This document shows, in pieces, positions 51,547 through 53,914 of a DNA stretch of 53,914 bases; within the stretch, counting starts at the first letter, position 1; each line of letters begins with the position of its first letter. The translations under genes were made by a program, and so were the position numbers. A model generated the notes under the pieces. It was not told the origin of the DNA, searched no databases, and was given only the letters and a program-made list of their open reading frames with translations. Source of the stretch: COE1 sp036310845 (GTDB lineage Bacteria > Bacillota > Clostridia > Lachnospirales > Lachnospiraceae). The stretch is from positions 1 to 53,914 of the forward strand of contig JAXJRB010000226.1 of NCBI GenBank assembly GCA_036310845.1. Direction: 5' to 3'.

Positions 51547-51637
51547 TAATAGAAAATGCTGTTACATAGTGGTAGTTAAACAAAAATTTCGACAGAAATT
51601 CTTGATAAAGTGCGTGCGCGGGCACGCACTATTTTTA
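51547..51637. repeat. Terminator-associated repeat family A, copy 4
   Basis: gtaatagaaaatgctgttac, atagtggtagttaaac, hairpin aatttc/gaaatt and palindrome agtgcgtgcgcgggcacgca, in the same order as copy 2 at 9349-9445. It ends at the group II intron. Confidence 0.78.
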
Positions 51638-52118
51638 GTTTGCGCGCCATGGGCGCGCTCTAACGGGTGTAAGTCCCGAACATGCCCAGGTAGTGGGAAA
51701 TGTATAGCTGAACAGCAAGGGTGTTCATCGTGAGGTGGAATCTGAAGGAAGCTGTAAGCAAATCTCTGGTCCGACGGACAGAAATCGCATATAAGGCTAG
51801 GCTACGAGAGATAAGTTGGCTAAATACAACAAAGTCTAATAACTACCACGTTTGTAGTAGCAGAGTAAATGCGGCGGATATATGGAGTGAAAGAGCGTGC
51901 ACCTTAAGCGTGGAGGTCTCACAGAGGGTAAAACCTAGTAACAACGAACTGTGAGAAGTCAGCAGAAGCCATAGTAGTGAAGAAGTTCCTGTAATGGGAA
52001 TGGAGCGAAGGGCTGAACAATCAATCAGTTGGAGTAAGTCTCGTATTGCAGAGAAGACATACATCTGCCGAATGGGTTAAAGGTGGTCAAATTTAGCGAG
52101 ACGGAAAGGAAACAACGC

Positions 52119-53402
52119 ATGGACACAAGTAGTCTAATGGAGCAGATACTCTCAAAGGAAAATCTAAACCAAGCGTATCTGCAAGTCGTAAGAAACAAAG
52201 GTGCAGAGGGAGTGGACGGAATGAAGTACACAGAACTAAAAGAACACCTTGCAGAAAACGGCGAAAGCATCAAAGAACAGTTGAGGACAAGGAAATACAA
52301 ACCTCAACCAGTACGAAGGGTAGAAATACCAAAACCCGATGGTGGAGTCAGAAACCTAGGAGTACCAACAGTAACTGACCGATTTGTGCAACAAGCGATT
52401 GCACAAGTGCTTACACCTATTTACGAAGAACAGTTCCATAATCACAGTTACGGATTCCGTCCAAATCGATGTGCACAGCAGGCAATACTAAAGGCACTTG
52501 ATATGATGAATGATGGAAATGATTGGATTGTGGATATTGACTTGGAAAAGTTCTTTGACACAGTAAATCATGATAAACTCATGACACTCATTGGAAGGAC
52601 TATCAAGGATGGAGATGTTATCTCCATAATTCGAAAGTTCTTGGTGAGTGGCATCATGATTGATGATGAATACGAAGACTCAGTTATAGGAACACCACAA
52701 GGTGGAAACCTATCGCCACTCTTAGCGAACATCATGCTCAATGAGCTTGATAAGGAAATTGAAAAACGAGGATTGAACTTCGTAAGATATGCAGACGATT
52801 GTATCATCATGGTAGGAAGTGAAATGTCAGCAAGACGAGTGATGAGAAATCTTACCCGTTTTATTGAAGAAAAACTAGGCCTCAAAGTGAACATGACAAA
52901 GAGCAAAATAGACAAGCCAAGAGGACTGAAATACCTTGGTTTTGGATTTTACTTTGATAGCCATGCAAAACAGTACAAGGCAAAACCACATCAGACATCC
53001 GTACTAAAGTTCAAGATGAAAATGAAGAAACTGACGAGCCGAAGCTGGGGAGTCAGTAACAGTTATAAGGTTGAGAAACTTAATCAGTTAATCCGAGGAT
53101 GGATAAACTATTTCAAAATCGGCAGCATGAAAGAACTATGTCGAGAGTTAGATAGCAACATACGATACAGACTTCGAATGTGTATTTGGAAACATTGGAA
53201 AACGCCAAAGAATAGAGCGAAGAACCTTAGAAAACTGGGAATAAATAAACATATAGCATACAGAGTAGCATACTGTACAAGGGCATATGCACATGTATGT
53301 AAATGTGGAGTTGTAAATGTAGCTATAACGAACAAGAGACTAACCCAATTTGGATTAGTCTCAATGTTAGATTACTACACCGAAAGGTGTGTTACTTGTT
53401 AA
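52119..53402 (+). CDS. ltrA: Group II intron reverse transcriptase/maturase
   Basis: ATG 52119 (aaagga 8 bases upstream; a GTG at 52083 would extend it). 427 residues: RT0/RT1 NKGAEGVDGM, RT2 RRVEIPKPDGGVRNLGVPTV, FGFRP-type YGFRPNRCAQQAI, catalytic FVRYADDCIIM, GTPQGGNLSPLLANI, then the maturase X domain (LNQLIRGWINYFKIG). There is no C-terminal HNH endonuclease. Length and sequence resemble RTs of the IIC class. It splices the intron RNA and reverse-transcribes it during mobility. All RT motifs look intact. Confidence 0.95.
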   Translation: MDTSSLMEQILSKENLNQAYLQVVRNKGAEGVDGMKYTELKEHLAENGESIKEQLRTRKYKPQPVRRVEIPKPDGGVRNLGVPTVTDRFVQQAIAQVLTPIYEEQFHNHSYGFRPNRCAQQAILKALDMMNDGNDWIVDIDLEKFFDTVNHDKLMTLIGRTIKDGDVISIIRKFLVSGIMIDDEYEDSVIGTPQGGNLSPLLANIMLNELDKEIEKRGLNFVRYADDCIIMVGSEMSARRVMRNLTRFIEEKLGLKVNMTKSKIDKPRGLKYLGFGFYFDSHAKQYKAKPHQTSVLKFKMKMKKLTSRSWGVSNSYKVEKLNQLIRGWINYFKIGSMKELCRELDSNIRYRLRMCIWKHWKTPKNRAKNLRKLGINKHIAYRVAYCTRAYAHVCKCGVVNVAITNKRLTQFGLVSMLDYYTERCVTC

Positions 53403-53405
53403 GTT

Positions 53406-53490
53406 GATTGAACCGCCATGTACCGAACGGTATGCACGGTGGTGTGAGAGGTCGAAAATTTCTCAATCGAGAAATTTTCTCCTACTCGAT
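53406..53490 (+). other. Group II intron domains V and VI
   Basis: Catalytic domain V hairpin (gaaccgcc pairing with ggtggt, with accgaacggt tip) and domain VI (aaaatttctc / gagaaatttt) with the 3' end at about 53490. Beyond it, 53491-53706 is an AT-rich leader with no gene seen. Confidence 0.75.
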
Positions 53491-53706
53491 TATATTTATA
53501 CTACATTTTTTACGGAATCCGCAGTAGATGCGTATTTCTGTTGAACAGTTACTCGATTTTACAAAAAACTTACGCGGATATACATTTAGCAGAAAGGTAA
53601 AAGTTATTATTTACACAAACTTCGCAAGAGCATGATAGAAAGAAATAATTTTTACTTATAAAATGACAATGTATCGAAAAGGAATAAGAGAAAGGTGTTT
53701 GTGAAG

Positions 53707-53914
53707 ATGGACATAGTCTTAGATATTAAGAACTTAAAGAAATATTATAACAATGTGAAAGCAGTAGAAAACGTATCCTTTTCTATGAAACAGGGAGAGC
53801 TAGTAGTAATAATAGGGCCTTCGGGAGCAGGAAAGTCTACGGTTTTGAGATGTATTAATAGAATGGTTGATGCAACCGATGGTGAAATATGGTTTGAGGG
53901 AAAAGACATTGTAA
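53707..53914 (+). CDS. phnC: Phosphonate-type ABC transporter ATP-binding protein (3' end outside window)
   Basis: The visible 69 residues begin MDIVLDIKNLKKYYNNVKAV, with Walker A GPSGAGKS and VLRCINRMVDATDGEIWFEG, characteristic of PhnC. ATG 53707 is given; GTG 53701 is better spaced from aaagg (53691) and may be the true start. It should energise uptake with PhnD and a PhnE permease expected downstream. Confidence 0.85.
   Translation, partial: MDIVLDIKNLKKYYNNVKAVENVSFSMKQGELVVIIGPSGAGKSTVLRCINRMVDATDGEIWFEGKDIV

Larger units (their letters stand above)
51638..53490 (+). mobile_element. Group II intron between phnD and phnC
   Basis: The 5' part (about 51638-52118) is structured ribozyme sequence: hairpin gcgcgccatgggcgcgc, then cgggtgtaagtcccg and a long folded region. 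An RT/maturase gene follows. The 3' part carries domain V (gaaccgcc ... acggtggt, about 53410-53445) and domain VI ending ctcctactcgat. The 5' boundary is approximate because a clear GTGYG is not seen. It follows a palindromic hairpin plus T-run, the target type of group IIC introns. Confidence 0.85.

Noticed and set aside
51512..51954. Two short + strand frames upstream of the intron RT
   Set aside because: They cover the terminator, repeat copy 4 and structured intron RNA, not protein-like sequence.

Overview
The window looks like chromosome of a low-GC, Gram-positive, spore-forming and probably motile member of the Clostridia, most likely Lachnospiraceae. The evidence is AT-rich coding with strong AGGAGG-type ribosome binding sites, a SpmB-type sporulation protein, a Spo0A-like effector domain, a chemotaxis receptor, carbohydrate ABC importers and many two-component/ABC modules. 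Genus was not determined.

Layout. 1-6.9 kb: envelope cluster on the + strand, with a membrane protein carrying N-terminal 20-residue repeats, a membrane pseudokinase with a YARHG-like end, a Sel1/AlgX-like SGNH protein and a secreted pectinesterase-like beta-helix protein. 7-9.3 kb: LytTR regulator (minus strand), spmB without spmA, and a stand-alone Spo0A output domain. 9.7-14.6 kb: solute-binding lipoprotein paired with a chemoreceptor, then a membrane-anchored transglutaminase-like protein. 14.7-18.9 kb: M20 amidohydrolase (minus), an unexplained transcribed-looking intergenic region, and a GH42 beta-galactosidase. 19-26.2 kb: an overlapping + strand operon (methyltransferase, bioY, response regulator, ABC ATPase, permease, histidine kinase) and a minus-strand ABC ATPase plus double-length permease.

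26.3-35.9 kb: an integrated element of about 9.6 kb bounded by a 20-bp direct repeat. It carries a tyrosine integrase, a type I toxin-like locus, a CI-type repressor with divergent promoters, four very small genes (three HTH-like), an ERF recombinase, replication-like genes with iteron-like repeats, and a short late block of scaffold, capsid, gp10-like protein and its own sigma factor. Portal, terminase, tail and lysis genes are absent, so I read it as a phage satellite or highly compact defective prophage. It separates the minus-strand ABC transporter from a two-component system (35.97-37.9 kb) that was probably its divergent neighbour.

36-54 kb: the two-component system with an MBL-fold hydrolase, a short KdpD/KdpE pair, an AraC regulator, a maltodextrin-type operon (DUF1189-like, malE, malF, malG, no ATPase), a YtvI-like AI-2E family permease, a class I aminotransferase, a cytidylate-kinase-like protein, and a phosphonate-uptake locus (phnD ... 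phnC) with a group II intron inserted between the two genes.

Intergenic DNA holds at least two dispersed repeat families. One (four copies near 7.0, 9.4, 49.9 and 51.6 kb) always starts just after the T-tract of an intrinsic terminator, and the group II intron sits at the end of one copy. The other (6.9 and 50.2 kb) resembles a MITE, its best copy being bounded by 15-bp inverted repeats. No rRNA, tRNA or CRISPR array was recognised.
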